Assembly (NCBI GenBank): GCA_030522415.1
Contig: CM060109.1
Coordinates: 26,787,392-26,851,391, forward strand
Length of the DNA stretch: 64,000 bases
Direction of reading: 5' to 3'
Source of the DNA: Channallabes apus
Taxonomy: Eukaryota; Chordata; Actinopteri; Siluriformes; Clariidae
In this document: piece after piece, positions 48,570 to 61,592 of the stretch
Layout: each line of letters starts with the position of its first letter
Numbering within the stretch: the stretch's first letter is position 1
Notes under the pieces: model-generated
Told to the model about the DNA's origin: nothing
What the model saw: only the letters and a program-made list of their open reading frames with translations
Databases searched by the model: none
Made by a program: the position numbers and the translations under genes

Positions 48570-49839
48570 CACCGCGTTCCAAATTATTATGCAAATTGGA
48601 TGTGAGTGTCAAACATTAAATGTTTGGTTTTTAAATTAAACTCATGGATGGTGGTGTGTCTCAGGGCTCTTTGGATTACTGAAATGAATCTCGGACACGT
48701 GTGATAATTAGTTTGCCAGATAAGCCCAATTAAAGGAAAAGTACTGAAGAAGGCTGTTCCACATTATAAGGCAGGCCACAGGTTTCAAGCAATATGGGAA
48801 AGAAAAAGGATCTCTCTGCTGCCGAAAAGCGTCAAATAGTGCAATACCTTGGACAAGATATGAAGATATTAGATATTTCACGAAAGCTTAAGCGTGATCA
48901 TCGTTCTGTGAAGACATTTGTGACTGATTCAGAGCACAGACAGGTTCGTGCAGATAAAGGCAGAATGAATAAGGTTTCTGCCAGACAAATTCATCGGATT
49001 AAGAGAACAGCTGCAAAAAAGAACATTACAAAGCAGCAAACAGGTATTTGAAGCTGCTGGTGCCTCTGGAGTCCCGCGAACTTCAAGGTGTAGGATCCTT
49101 TAGAGGCTTGCAGTTGTGCATAAACCTACTATTTGGCCACCCCTAATCAATGCTCACAAGCAGAAACGGTTGCAGTGGGCCCAGGCATACATGAAGACAA
49201 GTTTTTAAACAGTCTTGTTTACTGATGAATGTCATGCAACCCTGGATGGTCCAGATGGATGGAGTAGTGGATGGCTGGTGGGTGGCCACCATGTCCTAAC
49301 AAGGTTGCGACGTCAACTAGGAGGTGCCGGAGTCATGTTTTGGGCCGGAATCATGGGGAGAGACGTGGTAGGCCGCTTAGGGTCCCTGAAGGTGTTAGAA
49401 TGACCTTGGCAAAGTATATATAGTTTTTGACTTTCTTCCATGGTACAAAAAGAAGAACCGTGCCTTTTGTAGCAAAATCTTCCTCAACCCCATTGAGAAC
49501 CTTTGGAGCATCCCCAAGCAAAAGATCTAGGGTAGGAGGTGGTTTGCATCAAAACAGCAGTTCTGGGAGGCTATTCTGACATCCTGCAAAGAAATTCAAG
49601 CAGAAACTGTCCAAAAACTCAAGTTCAATGGATGCAAGAATTGTGAAGGTGATATATCAAAGAAGGGGTCCTATGTTAAGATGTAACATGCCCTGTTAGG
49701 ATGTTACTGATTGAAATAGCTTTTGATTTCAGTAAATATGACCTCCTAATGCTGCAAATTCAACAAAAGCCCATTTTCAGTTCTTTACAACCTATAAAAT
49801 GTTTTAACTCAGTTGTGCATAATAATTTGGAACAGTGCA
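48570..49839 (+). mobile_element. Tc1 element with GTTCCAAATTATTATGCA ends
   Basis: The left end after TA (48568-48569) carries GTTCCAAATTATTATGCAAA; the right end reads TGTGCATAATAATTTGGAAC (49814-49833). The enclosed transposase is broken and has lost its middle. Confidence 0.87.
48794..49540 (+). pseudogene. Tc1 transposase pseudogene with internal deletion
   Basis: It starts MGKKKDLSAAEKRQIVQYLG, a helix-turn-helix DNA-binding region (LDISRKLKRDHRSVKTFV), continuing to KKNITKQQTG before a frameshift near 49045. In other frames follow remnants of GVPRTSRCRILQRL and HKPTIRP. A catalytic-domain fragment at 49215 reads LFTDECHATLDGPDGW, which keeps the first Asp, then GVMFWAGIMGRD. The block with the second Asp (QDNAP-type) is absent. 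NPIENLWSIPKQKI near 49490-49530 keeps the third acidic residue. The normal protein would be about 340 residues. Confidence 0.85.
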
Positions 49840-50947
49840 TTTTCAGTTTTTTTTTATAAATATCATTAGGAGGTTTGTTCAATAAAATTAGAATTACAAT
49901 TCAATTAAATTAAATTTTATTTGTATAGCGCTTTTAACAATTGACATTGTCTCAAAGCAGCTTTAAACAATCAAAAGAATTATTTAAGTTTGTATGGAAT
50001 GTGAATGTGTATGAATCAGAATGTTCAGATGGTCCCTGGTGAGCAAGCCGAGGGCGACAGTGGCAAGGAAAAATTCCCTGAGATGGTAATAGGAAGAAAC
50101 CTTGAGAGGAACCAGACTCAACAGGGAACCCATCCTCATCTGGGTGAAACAGGTAGCAGGAAATGATCTGCATTTATACAGTGTGTTAGGTGGCAGACAG
50201 TTCAACCATAATAGTTGATGTTAGCTGATGTTAGAATGGAGTCTAGGTAGTTATTGGAGACTTAGGTAGACTTGTAGAAAGTACCAGTCCTGAACTATCG
50301 AATTGTCAAGTCCTCAGAGAAACAGCTGACAACACCAGTCGAGGCCAGAACCGTCTTCTAAGTAGATAGAATCATCCCCAGACACCAGACGCATCCCAAA
50401 GAGACACACGGGGCATCCATGCGACGAGACCTCCAACCGGAAACGGGGCACCAGGATGGATCAGACAGGTCCGGAGGGCAGAGGGAGTCTGGATCACTGG
50501 CAGCTCAGGAACGACATGTGTAGCTCGACAGAGAGAGAGAGAAAGAGTGACAGGGGGAGAGAGGAAAGAGAAAGAGGGGGAGAAAGAAGAGGAGGAGAGA
50601 TGGCAATTGGGTATTGTCACAGTCACCTAATGTATAATGTGAATGTTTATTTACTGTAGAGTGCAAGCAGGGACTCCGGCAGGACTAACTATGACAGCAT
50701 AACTAAAAGGGAGAGCCAGAAGGAAACACAAACATGAGGGCTCCCTGAGATGTAAAGCAAACAATCACCTCACCGTCAACAAACCTGAGTGATCAAATGA
50801 GAGTGAGGAAGACAGCATCTAAACATACCAGTTCACCATAATACTCTACGTCCATGAGTCCCCCAGATCTGCTCCTTTACCAAAGGCAAATCTATTCATA
50901 AAAATGCTTGACTAAATAAATAGGTTTTTACCCTAGACTTAAACACC

Positions 50948-52850
50948 CTACCTAGAGTCCCGAACACTATTTGGAAGACTATTCCATAATTTTGGGGCTT
51001 TGTAAGAAAAAGCTCTGCCCCCAGCTGTAGATTTCATAATACGCGGTACTGACAAGCAGCCTGCATCCTTTGATCGAAGTAGGCGTGGGGGATCATAAGA
51101 CACTAGCAGTTCACTTAGATACTGCGGCGCGAGACCATTTAATGCTTTATATGTCAAGAGTAGTATTTTAATATCAATGCGAAATTTCACAGGGAGCCAA
51201 TTAGGGTTGCATTTTTTTAAATTATTATTATTGCCTATTTTTTAAAATTATTTATTTATATGTAATGATCATACTAAAATAAACAGGTAATAGATATTCG
51301 TCTGATGTAATTAAATCTAATTCAGGCTAAAAAGAAAATATATGTCAAGGAAGTTGCAAATATTTAGACTTCAATACACTATGACTTAAACCCCTCAGCA
51401 GATATTCTGACTTCTGGTTTGCTGTTTGACACAATATGAATATGAACACAGTATGAATTACTTTCAAACATTACTTTTTATTTAAGTGGAACCATACACT
51501 CATCAATAGTGTCTTAAAACAAGAGCATCTTTTAAACAAAATATTCTCTTTGGCTTGCTTGTTTTTTTTAATAAAAATAAATATTATTAAACAAAAATAA
51601 AAATAAAAAAATACTATTTGTCACGCACGCACCCACCCACCCACCCACCTAGGACCCGGAAGTAATGTGTGCGCGAACCCGGAAGTATAAGAGGAGTAAA
51701 CAAACTAGTGCATACAGCTTAGTCACTGAGTTCGCCATGTTGGTTCAGATTCGAGTGTGTGTTTATAGGACGCGGGTTAAATGTGTTTTTCCCTTGCTCC
51801 CCTTCTGTGAGAGTCCTTAAACTAATTCGCGTGGTTATCCTGCCTACTCGCTTGCTTCCGCGTTTGGGTTTACCATCTATAAAGGGCTAATCGCGGCTAA
51901 CGGCTAATCGTTAAATCTTCTGATCATCCGGGGTTAGTTTGCGACAGAATGAAGTATAAAGATATAAATAATATATATATATAAAGATATAAGCGGGTAT
52001 AAACATAGTAAGGGCCCATCTGATTGGTCAAATTTGGACACACAAATGCTTGGCAAATAAAGTATTTATCGCAACTCCTTGCGATATGGTTATCGCGCAT
52101 GCCATTATCGCGATAACGATATTTTTTCGATATATCGTGCAGCCCTAGAGCCAATGCAGTGAAGATAAGATAGGGGTGATGTGCTCATATCTTCTGGTTC
52201 TAGTGAGGACGCTCGCTGCTGCATTCTGGACTAGCTGAAGCTTGTTTATGCACCTAGCTGAACTACCAGACAGTAAGGCATTACAATAGTCCAACCTAGA
52301 GGTGATAAAAGCATGAACTAGTTTTTCTGCATCGTTTAGCGACAATATATTTCTTATTTTGGCAATATTTCTGAGGTGAAAGAATGCTATCCTGGTAATA
52401 TTATCTACATGAGCTTCAAATGAAAGGCAGGAATCTATAATCACGCCGAGGTCTTTTACTGTTGCACTTGATGGAACAGAAAGGCCATCTAAAGTTACGG
52501 TGTGATCTAAAATTTTACTCCTAGCTGTATGCGGTCCTATGACTAGAACTTCTGTCTTATCCGGATTAAGCTGAAGGAAGTTAACTAGCATCCAATTTCT
52601 TATGTCCTGCACACATTGCTCAACTTTAGAGAGCTGGTTTTTCTCATCAGGTTTTGCTGAGACATATAACTGTGTCGTCAGCATAACAATGAAAACTAAT
52701 ACCATGCTTACGGATTATGTTACCCAGAGGAAGCATGTAAAGGGAAAAAAGCAGTGGGCCTAAAACTGAACCCTGCGGAATGCCAAACTCCACTGGAGAA
52801 CATGAATTATAATCTAATGGTTGATGACTTGAAAATTATACTGACTGTCA
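50948..52850 (-). pseudogene. L2 reverse transcriptase pseudogene, interrupted by a hAT
   Basis: The reverse strand first shows [20 protein letters not shown] and CYADD (catalytic Asp pair near 52680). A small deletion directly after it shifts the frame into [14 protein letters not shown]. Then come NWMLVNFLQLNPDKTEVLVI, VKDLGVIIDSCLSFEAHVD, FHLRNIAKIRNILS, SRLDYCNALLSG and LHWL, at which point the hAT lies. Beyond it the frame resumes WLPVKFRIDIKILLLTYKAL and KLWNSLPNSVRDS to the stop. Removing the hAT and one copy of its 8-bp duplication restores HWLPV, which is characteristic of this LINE clade. Confidence 0.88.
51202..52147 (-). mobile_element. hAT element, GCAC family, copy 6, with one damaged end
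   Basis: The right end ATATCGTGCAGCCCTA is intact and the 8-bp duplication GAGCCAAT is exact on both sides (51194-51201 and 52148-52155). The left end is TAGGGTTGC followed directly by A+T-rich internal text; about 90 bp that other copies have next to this end are missing. The core contains CACCCACCCACC repeats near 51630. Confidence 0.9.
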
Positions 52851-54661
52851 TTTGCATTGACTAATTATGAAAATCATAGAACGATATATAATTTATGTAA
52901 TAATTTGTAACACAGTGTAAAGGTGTATTTAAAGGAAAAAAAAAAAAAAAGGTCAATGCTGTGTAACGTGTGTCATGGCGTGCGACAGTGAAGGCTTTTC
53001 GTCTCAATCTGTTCTTGCTCTTCGGCTTACTTCATAGCCGTCCTCCCCTTCTGCAGGTAATCCATGTTATACTGTAAAACACTGCGGGGAGTGTAGCTCA
53101 GGGTCTGGTCTAAAAAAAAATGTCGCTGCACATCTACGTTAAGTCCCAGCCGGGTACCGTGACCTATGGAGAGCTGGGAGGGACCAGCTGCCTTCGCTCA
53201 CCAGTCAGTGCCCGCATGCCATCTGGGCACTGCCACCAGATCTGCACGTGCACACCTTCACATACTTTCCTCCCCTTTTTTTTTATACTCTTTTCCTTCC
53301 GCATTTTTCTAAATAAAATTCCTGTTTTTCCTAAGACCTCGCCTCATGTCTGTGTTTGGTGCCACCCACACGCCACACCCATTACCTGTGCCGATAGTTG
53401 TATAAACATCACGTCCCATACAACGCAAAAGTCTTTTTTTCTGGTCCTCCTCCTGCTCTTCTCTCCAGTCTAGTAGGTGACAGTAACACACCAACCACCC
53501 GGAAAAAAAAAAAGGAATATTGGCCAGTGTTTATTGGCGTGGTTTCTGTTTTCTGCTAAGCTGTGGTATTTTAGATCTTTTAACTTTTTTTTTTTTTTTT
53601 TATGTAAATATTCTGAAGAATATTAATCTCTTCTGAAATTAAACCTGAATCATCAACCTAATGAATTCAATGGACCAACAAAATTTTCCTAATCAATTAA
53701 ACGGCATAGCTCTACAAACAAGTCTCTAATAAAATCTGTTTAAACTGCTTTAGTTTGTTGGCGGTATCAGGGTAGGACACGTACTATCTATTCTAGGATC
53801 TGTGGCAAAACAGTATGTCTCTTGTTTCTTTTTCCCCTATTCAGGGCTCCTGTTAAACTAGTTTCAGTCTCATTTTGGCTGTGCAGTGCCCCAACATGTC
53901 CTGTTACTCTTATTCCATTGGCCTTCTTTATCTGTATCAATTATTATTATTTCTGTATTTATTTTTATTACTTTTTAACTTGTTCTCTTGATTCCATATG
54001 GGTGAACACGAGTCCTTATAAACTTGACTGCTGGTGCTAATCCAGGTTTTTGCAGATATCAGCCTGGCACCAGCAGAACCCGCTACTGCTAGATCATTCA
54101 GGTGTCAGAGGCAAAATGTGAGAAGCTGGGGCTGACGTCCAACTGAGTCCAAGTGTCTGTGGAGTTAAGTCAAGATAAAGTCCAAATGTACTCACCTTGA
54201 TACCGGGTATAAAGAAGCTTCATTGTGTGTGTGCGTGTGTGTGTGTGTGTGCATGTACAGTAAGTCAGTGTTGCACCTAAAGCTGAAATCTTAACTGCAC
54301 TGTGTGTTTATGAAGCGTGTGCTGCACCACGTAAACACATTACAGAGCACTGGCTGGAGCACGATCCTCACTTCCTCCTACACATCTTTGTCCTGGGCTT
54401 TTTGGAGGAGTTTTTTTGGCAACACTAACCAAGGCTGATCTCTTTCCAAGCGTCATTTTCTTTGTCTTGTAACACAATACTTTAACTATACCTTGTGTCT
54501 TTTGTGTAACTTATCACGTTTTTTTGTTGTTGTTGTTCTCTCACATCAGCATGTGATGTCATGTTAAAGATCATTCTTGACCCAGTAACACTACATCTGG
54601 TCTCCGTGCCTCTCCCCTTTTGTGTTCCCTTGTCTATTCATCTTTCTCTCTCTCTCACTCA

Positions 54662-54701
<40 letters not shown>
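54662..54701. repeat. (CA)n microsatellite
   Basis: A CA run preceded by CT-rich sequence. Confidence 0.95.
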
Positions 54702-54703
<2 letters not shown>

Positions 54704-57585
54704 CTGTAAGGTGAAAAGGAATACACAGGGATCGTCTCCTCGCCCCACACAAAAAAGAAGGGAAAATAATTCAAGTTATTCAGTGTTATACTATGAGCTG
54801 TCTGGATTTCTCTAGCATGTGTTGATCCAACAGTGTGCTTTTCTGTGCCTTGTCGTTAAATTTAATTGGTTTAATTTTTCGTTCTGTCGTCATCCTTCTT
54901 CTCCTGTCTGCTCTGTTAAGCTGGCTGAGTCTTTCGGATGCGCTCCAAGCAGAGTGATTTGGTCTAAAAGGATCTCCCCGATGCACTTTTCTCTCAGCAC
55001 AGCATTGAAAAACCATCAGGGCAACAGTGTTTATCTTTTTGATGCCCCCAGGAACCACGATGTCTTTTATGCCTTTAGACGTGTAAAAGATGTCTCAATC
55101 TATTTGTTTTGGCAATTTCTAAGATTTTTCTCTGTGTAGTGAGGTACGGGAATAGACATTAGTGCCCCAGCTGTGAATGAAGAATTTAATAGCCTCCCTC
55201 TAAGGCTGACCTTCATAAAGCTGAATCAGTCAGTTCACGCTATCCACAGCTGAAGGAATGGATAAAACACAGTGATTTATGTAGTTATGGTCAGATTTGT
55301 GGGAGCTTTTGCGGCACGCTGCAGGAGGTTTCGCAGGAATAACTCAAAGCTTTGGTTTCGGGATGCTTGTCATGTCCTTTTAAGATTTAAACGCGCCCAC
55401 AAGGCAAAATCTCACTCCTGTAGTGTCCTTGTCCTTCAGAGGTGGTCAGGTCTGGAATACATCCGTGGTGTTGAGATTGACTTCTTCAGCCTGTTACTTG
55501 ATCTGCATGTAATCAGTGCGAATATTCTTTAATCAAAATAGTGCAGGCCCAACCAACCCAATATATTTGCTGGCTAGAAAATACTTTTTTTTTTCTCTTT
55601 TATGTAAATGAGACTGTATTATAGCGCTAGTAGACATAAATCATTTTAGACGTATCCTGTGCAGATGTGTGGATGAGGGCGTCTGTGCATATAAATACAT
55701 TTCATCTATAGAGCAGAAATTATCTATGGATGTTTGCATAATTACTCGGCTTTGGTTAATCAGACTGTTTTAATGTTAAGTGTCGTCTTTTGCTCTTCGC
55801 GTAGACAATTTCTGTAAATTACTGCATGCAAGCACATAGCTTAAAACATATCTGGGCAAACTTTTAGACATTAATGGGATTTTATTTAATTTCTTTGTTT
55901 TTTTCTTAATGTTTTTTTCACAAACTTAATACTATTAGCTGGAACACTCTTCACTCAGACTTGACTTTATTTCCTGTTATTTCTCTTCACAACATGTATC
56001 GACTATATCAAGAACTGATATGGACACCTGCGCGTAATGTACAGGTACACACTTAATACATCGATTTGGTTTTTTGGCAGTTTGTGGTATGGTTTTGTTG
56101 TTTACAATCAAACTAAGAGCTGTAACTGTTTGAAAATTAAGTCGAAATTAAGATTCATAAGAATTAATGGAAGTGGTAAAGGAGAGCTTGATCTTTTTCA
56201 CTTAATAAAATAGGACCATAAAGGCCCAGAGCTCACCTACAAATTTTACAAAAAAAAAGGAAATGAAATTTAGAGGAACAGAATGTACATCTAATGGTTA
56301 CATTTAAGAGCAGTCAGTACATGCTGTGCCTGTTGATTTAGTAAGTTTGCATTGTAATGTTAATCAGCTATCACAAGATCGCAACAGCTTGTAAACAGAG
56401 TGGGTAGAGTTGCAATAGGAGTGGGGCTCTGAAATGCTCCTTTTTTTATTTTTTTTATTTTACCGTGGTTTGTTTCCTTCACGCTACACAGTGGCCATAA
56501 AAAGTCACTGTGTGCATGTTGATGCACTTAGGCCTTTTAATATTTTTCTTTTTTATATTAGCTACAAAGGTGCATTTTAGTTATTGTAGATCAGAGAAGT
56601 TTGCACTAGATAGCTGTACATGAACAGCTTTGTTTTTGTTGCATCAGAACACCATCCTTATCAAGCACTAGAACAACTTATGTGTAGAAGTAGATATGTA
56701 CTGATTGCTGTTTACTTGCGAATACCGATTTCTGCTTTTATTAAAAAAAAAAATTCCATTTTAACAAGTCTGACCTGGTTATGACCAGATCATGTTTTTG
56801 TTTTTAAAATAATCATCATTGGCAGCATACACAACTTTTTTTGCATTATGTGTATAATAAATCATGCACTATTTACTAATATTTCCTTTAAAACTGCAAA
56901 AAGGTTTACAAGACTTTTAATATAACAGGGTATTAGTGTGCTTCGTCTGAGATACAATGCTGCACATGCACTGTTGGGGCGGGAATAAAGTGCAGATGCA
57001 TTTGAGTGCACTGTCCGAGCTCATTGTCTCTAGGGGACAGAGATGAATGTATTCCCTTTGTGTCATTCGGGAGAGCTTAAGCATTTGGTACAGAATCTAG
57101 TACATCTGGTCATGGCCGATTTAAGCAGAAAACTGGCCTATCAATGTGTGCACCTCAGGGTAGAAGCTGTTATTTTCACTCATCTACCGGAACCAGTGTT
57201 GGGTCCTGGTCTGTTATTGACAATTATGGCTACAACAGTTCATTGACAAAATCAATTAAAGTGATGATGAACTGCTAAGAAGGAAACGGTTATGCATGCT
57301 ATGTTGCTTAATAAAACATTTTATTGAAATGGTGAAGCAGAAAAACCCACAAATTTCTCAGTTAAGGGAAATGTGAAATATAATCGTTTGCTTGTGGGAC
57401 AGTGAAACATGATGTCCCTGCTTAAACTGCCGATGTTTTGTTTTGAGTTATTTTCTCTGGCTGTGATACATGTTAATAGTGTTTTATTTTATATTACTCC
57501 TTTGGTTATATCATGAATACATTGTATCACAACCTGAGTTCAAAATGTATATGGTCGCCAATGAATAGTTAGACAAAAAAAAAAA

Positions 57586-57672
57586 TGCAGGTTGTGCCCT
57601 ACTTAAGAATGAGTTCTGTTCCAGGAGCACGTTAGTAAGTTGGATTTGTTTGTAAGTCGGGAGCAACATGGG
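57586..57672 (+). repeat. Possible MITE end fragment
   Basis: The stretch GGTTGTGCCCTACTTAAGAA ... GTAAGTCGGGAGC resembles a terminal piece of a widespread mariner-type MITE. This is recognition from memory; there is no opposite end and no duplication. Confidence 0.35.
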
Positions 57673-58710
57673 TCTTGTCGCCTTTTGACACAAATATACA
57701 ATACAAAGCACACCAATCCACTGGACTAAATCTGTCCATTGGAAAGTCCAGTCATTCCACAACCCAAAAATATTCAAATAAAATGATTAATAGAAAATAT
57801 AAAGTAATGCGGTGTTTGTGACTGTGCATGTATACGTGCTTGTGTCCTGCTGTGGACTATATGAGGTGTTAACCTGCCTAGCGCCCTGAATCTCCAGCCC
57901 TTTTGCGAGCCTGTGCTTTGTAAGCGTTATAGAGAATGAGCGAGAGAATGTAGGACATATTATCCAAGGCCGTGTATGGCGCTGTCCTGCCTTTTTCAAA
58001 GGTTTTTAACATATTTTTTTATTATTTAATCAAAGTTGGCCGTGATAAGCGTTGATTGATTAATCTCAGACATTGAAAACAATGACTCAACTGTAAAACC
58101 TTGTAGTCGATTTCCAAAAGGTTTTAAAAGATATAATACATTGAGAGACAGAAGATAACAAATGTGGGCATGAAGTACCTGCTACCTGATGCCCACAACA
58201 TTAGTCATCATCACACACACAAAGCAATCAAAACGAATTTAGCTTCGGAGAGTTTCAATAAACTGTTTCTGTTTGTAATTTAAACAAATCACATCGTAAA
58301 TGGCAGAGGCACACAAGTGTTGATAAAAGTTGTTAGTTTTAATTTTATTTGGTTGGCCTGAGCACTTGATGATAATATTTTCATGCTGTGACAGATTATC
58401 TGATAAATGTCTGTAATTAAATGCAGTAATTAATGAACTATTCTTTAATTGTGTCTCACCAGGAAAGAGTTCTGCGGATGTGCTGATTAAAACAGTTACT
58501 GAAATACAAATGCCATTTAATTAAACTTAATGTATTATAACAATTATAATAATAATGATAATTGACAGATTTATCAACATACATGCATTTTAATTATACA
58601 GGCGTTGACTTTATAACAAAGAGCTATACTGAAACGTCTAATTTCCACTTAGCATATGATTACTTAATGATTTATGATACATGTAAAAGACAGCTGATGC
58701 TCATCTTATG

Positions 58711-58900
58711 CCCCTTTTCCACTGCAAGGTACGGCACGACACGGTTCAGTTCAACTCACTTCGCTTCGGCGCAGTTCGACTCGGTTTGCGCTTCCCTGTA
58801 AACCTCACTGAAGATCTCCACCGAAAACCAAACCGTCAGTCTAGTTTGAGATCTAGAGGGCTCCGGTTTAGTTTAGGCTGGCGGAAATAAGATCCTTTGA
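58711..58900 (+). mobile_element. hAT terminal fragment (CCTTTTCCACTGCA type)
   Basis: It begins CCCCTTTTCCACTGCAAGGT, a terminus known from fish hATs, followed by GGTTC/CGGTT-rich short repeats. The right half is lost. Confidence 0.5.
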
Positions 58901-59719
58901 ACTACAGATGGTATTGTACTATATATACTATAAGATGAAACGCTATGGGAACGCTCAAGGTATTAACCTAAAATTGAAAGTTGAGGTTGTGGCTGGAATC
59001 TCTGCAAGCCAGGTAGTGTGTAAACAGCCAAAGTAAAACTTTCCATAAGAAATTAGTTTTTAAAGTGACCTTCCTCAGACTCCCAAGTACTAACTTGAGT
59101 TCATTGTTCAGAAGCGTGTTTAACACAGGAAGTGAAGTAGCTGGCTCATCTCAGATCTCCAGTGCTTGATCAGATTAACTGAGGCCTTCTTTGGACCTGC
59201 AGAAAAACTTATATATTACAGTACAGTACGTCACAGCTTGATAATCGACTTACCTTTCGTTTCCACAGATTGCATCATGGTACTGCAGAAGGATATAGGT
59301 TCTGAAAAACAGAGGAAAATTTGATTGCCTCTGCTCAGGACAGAGGACTAAAACGAGACAAAAGCAAACATGCAAATGTTACCTACAGTAGAGGTTTTCT
59401 GTAAGGTTCATGCATGTCGGAGAACAGATTGTATCAGTCATACGAAAGTGCGAGTGTTCATATTGGACAAGGTGACAAAAGAGCTGACATTGAAGAAAAA
59501 AAATATTTTTGTTGAGGTGTATTTGTGGGCTTGTTGTTTGCGTTGTATCAGTGGGTGTGCGTTGTGTGTAAAGAAAGTGTTCTATGTTTGGGCGATATAC
59601 CGGTAGACACGATTAACCGGTAGATATTTGTCAACAGATAGAGATTTTGGTGTATCGTCTTAATCGCGATTGAGATCACGTGACGTTACGTAACCACGCA
59701 ATACACATTCACTTCGAGA

Positions 59720-60456
59720 ATGGAAGAAGACGGTGCAGCAGCAGTGAGTTTGCTTACATGTGACGGAAAAAGAAAAAAGGTGTATCGTCTGTGGTGTGGA
59801 ATTGGTTTGGGTATACGTAGGAAAAGTGAGACGAACGTGATTTGCAAGGTATGCAAGTGCACTGTTTTAGCAAGAGTTGGAAACACGTCAAACCTTTTCT
59901 ATCATCTGAAATCCAAGCATTCAAACGAATATGTCAAAAAATGCAGCAAACTCAGCCCACTCATCTACATCATCACAGAGCGCAAAAATCCCGTAACGTT
60001 CCAAACTTCCTTAACGGCGTCTTTCGCAAATGCAATTCCCTAAGACAAGAATCTCAGAGATGGTTAGACATAACGCGTGCTATTACAACGCGCATTTGCA
60101 AAGACATGGCACCTATTCACACAGTTGAAAAGGAGGGGTTTAAAGCTTTGGTGAAAACACTGGATGCAAGATACATAATGCCAAGCTGCAAATCTTTTCG
60201 CCAAGTGGAGTTGCCAAGTTTATACATGTCTTGCTGTAGCAAAGTGGAAAATGAGCTTCGTGATGTCGCTCACTTCGCAACGACTATCGATTTGTGGACG
60301 AGCCGCTCAACGCAGCCGTATATGAGTCTGACCATACGCTTCATCAAACACAACTGGACCCTGTGCAGCAGATGTTTACAAACGTCGTATTTCCCGGTAG
60401 ACCACATGGGCGATCTTTTTGCGAAAGGTCTGGTATACTGTCAGGCACTATGTTAG
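59720..60456 (+). pseudogene. hAT transposase pseudogene (ZBED-like)
   Basis: hAT transposases are cut-and-paste enzymes with an N-terminal BED finger and an RNase H-like DDE core split by an insertion domain. Frame one runs from MEEDGAAAVSLLTCDGKRKK through VICKVCKCTV...GNTSN and FYHLKSKHSNEY, an intact BED finger (CxxC...HxxxxH). The frame is then lost and resumes further on: RWLDITRAITTRICKDMAPI, FKALVKTLDARYIMPSCKSF, ATTIDLWTSRSTQPYMSLTI (the first catalytic Asp region, DLW) and CLQTSYFPVDHMGD. It ends at a stop near 60456; the second Asp, the insertion domain and the C-terminal dimerisation domain are absent before the right terminus. A complete protein would be about 600 residues or more. 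Confidence 0.87.
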
Positions 60457-60919
60457 TACCTGTTCTTCTAAGAACATTAAACGTATAATACATTGCAGCA
60501 AACTGTAGGGTTATAACTACTGACGAATGTTTTGTCAGATTTTTCTTTATTTTCGAACTTTCTTTTGATGTTTTATGGTGCTGTTACCTCAGATACATGT
60601 TCTTAAGTGAAAAGCCTTTTGGGATTTTGTTTACCATATTCATTCTGGTGCATAACAAGTGAAGATAAGGAACAGGAAAACAGGAAAAGTTTGTTTTTAG
60701 CTTTTACAGAGCTGGTATACTGTCATACACTGTTAGTACCTGTTGTTCTGAGAAAAAAACATTGCAGTAAACGAGTATGGTTGTTTTTTTTTTTTGTTTT
60801 TTTTTTTTTTAACTACTACAATTCACAGTTTAAATAAAATTACATTATGTAAAACAGTTTCTTTGTGTCTGAATTTTTATTTATGCATTTTCAGGTACAA
60901 GTTGCTATATTGTGATATA

Positions 60920-61387
60920 CAGTGGAACCTCGGAAATTTTTACTTGAAAAACGAGCATTGTCTTGGTTTACGAGCACCGAGTATCATGTATAACACATGC
61001 GCTTCTTGTTTTGACACCGAGCGTCACGTCATCGCGGTTTTTCTCTCTTGCGCTGCGGAATTGTAGGTAATTGTCTCCCCTGCTGGGTGAATGCGCACCC
61101 ATGCACGCACGCACACGCACACACACAGAGCCTGCGTGCACAAACAGAAACACTTATCTGTCAGGATTTATTTTTAAGTTTTTTTAAAAGGTAAAGTGCA
61201 GGTTAATTTGTTTTATTTTTACTTTATATTTTGTCTTAATTATTTGTATGTATTTATTTTTTTATGCTGTAGAACGAATAATTAGTTTTCATTATTTCCT
61301 ATGGGAAAATTAAGTTTGGTTTACGAGTGTTTTGGAATATGAGCCCGCTTCCGGAACAAATTATGCTCGTAATCCGAGGTTTCACTG
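60920..61387 (+). mobile_element. Mariner-type MITE
   Basis: The ends CAGTGGAACCTCGGAAAT and ATCCGAGGTTTCACTG are inverted and flanked by TA (60918-60919 and 61388-61389). The interior includes a second inverted pair (TTTACGAGCAC near 60969 and GGTTTACGAGTG near 61319). It is non-coding. A partial copy is at 37330-37625. It is inserted in the hAT at 59583-61456. Confidence 0.85.
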
Positions 61388-61566
61388 TATATCGTTATCG
61401 AGGTAGAAAATTGCTTCTACTGTGATGAAAGATTTTGGTTATATCGCCCACCCCTACAGTGTTGCATCAGGATTAGTTTTTTTTTGGTGTCCTGGATGTC
61501 GGAGAAGTGCTGTATACCAGTGCTGATGCAAAGCCCAGCTCCACTTCATCCATACTGAATAGAAAC

Positions 61567-61592
61567 GCACACACACACACACACACACACAC
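61567..61592. repeat. (CA)n microsatellite
   Basis: A short CA run of about 13 units. Confidence 0.93.

Larger units (their letters stand above)
49880..52850 (-). mobile_element. 5'-truncated L2-clade LINE
   Basis: It reads right to left: reverse transcriptase from about 52850, the C-terminal region to 50948, then a 3' UTR ending near 49880 in TTTTATTTGTATAGCGCTTT (+ strand). The 3' UTR has the GGCAAGGAAAAATTCCCTGA and AATAGGAAGAAACC blocks also found at 27242-27470. The endonuclease half is missing. A GCAC-family hAT (51202-52147) is inserted in the coding part. Confidence 0.87.
59583..61456 (+). mobile_element. BED-type hAT element with transposase relic
   Basis: The left end (TATGTTTGGGCGATATAC) and right end (ATATCGCCCACCCCTA) are diverged inverted ends, flanked by AAGTGTTC (59575-59582) and CAGTGTTG (61457-61464), 6 of 8 identical. 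It encodes the best preserved BED-hAT transposase piece in the window and hosts a MITE at 60920-61387. It shows the uninterrupted form of the site that carries an insertion in the copy at 29320. Confidence 0.82.

Noticed and set aside
52970..53250. GC-richer patch possibly representing an alternative exon
   Set aside because: No frame matches mannosidase or another family I recognise, and no paired splice signals of good quality are evident.
54561..55139. Several open frames of 84-106 codons around 54.6-55.1 kb
   Set aside because: They overlap on both strands, include a CA microsatellite and resemble no protein known to me; there are no convincing splice sites.
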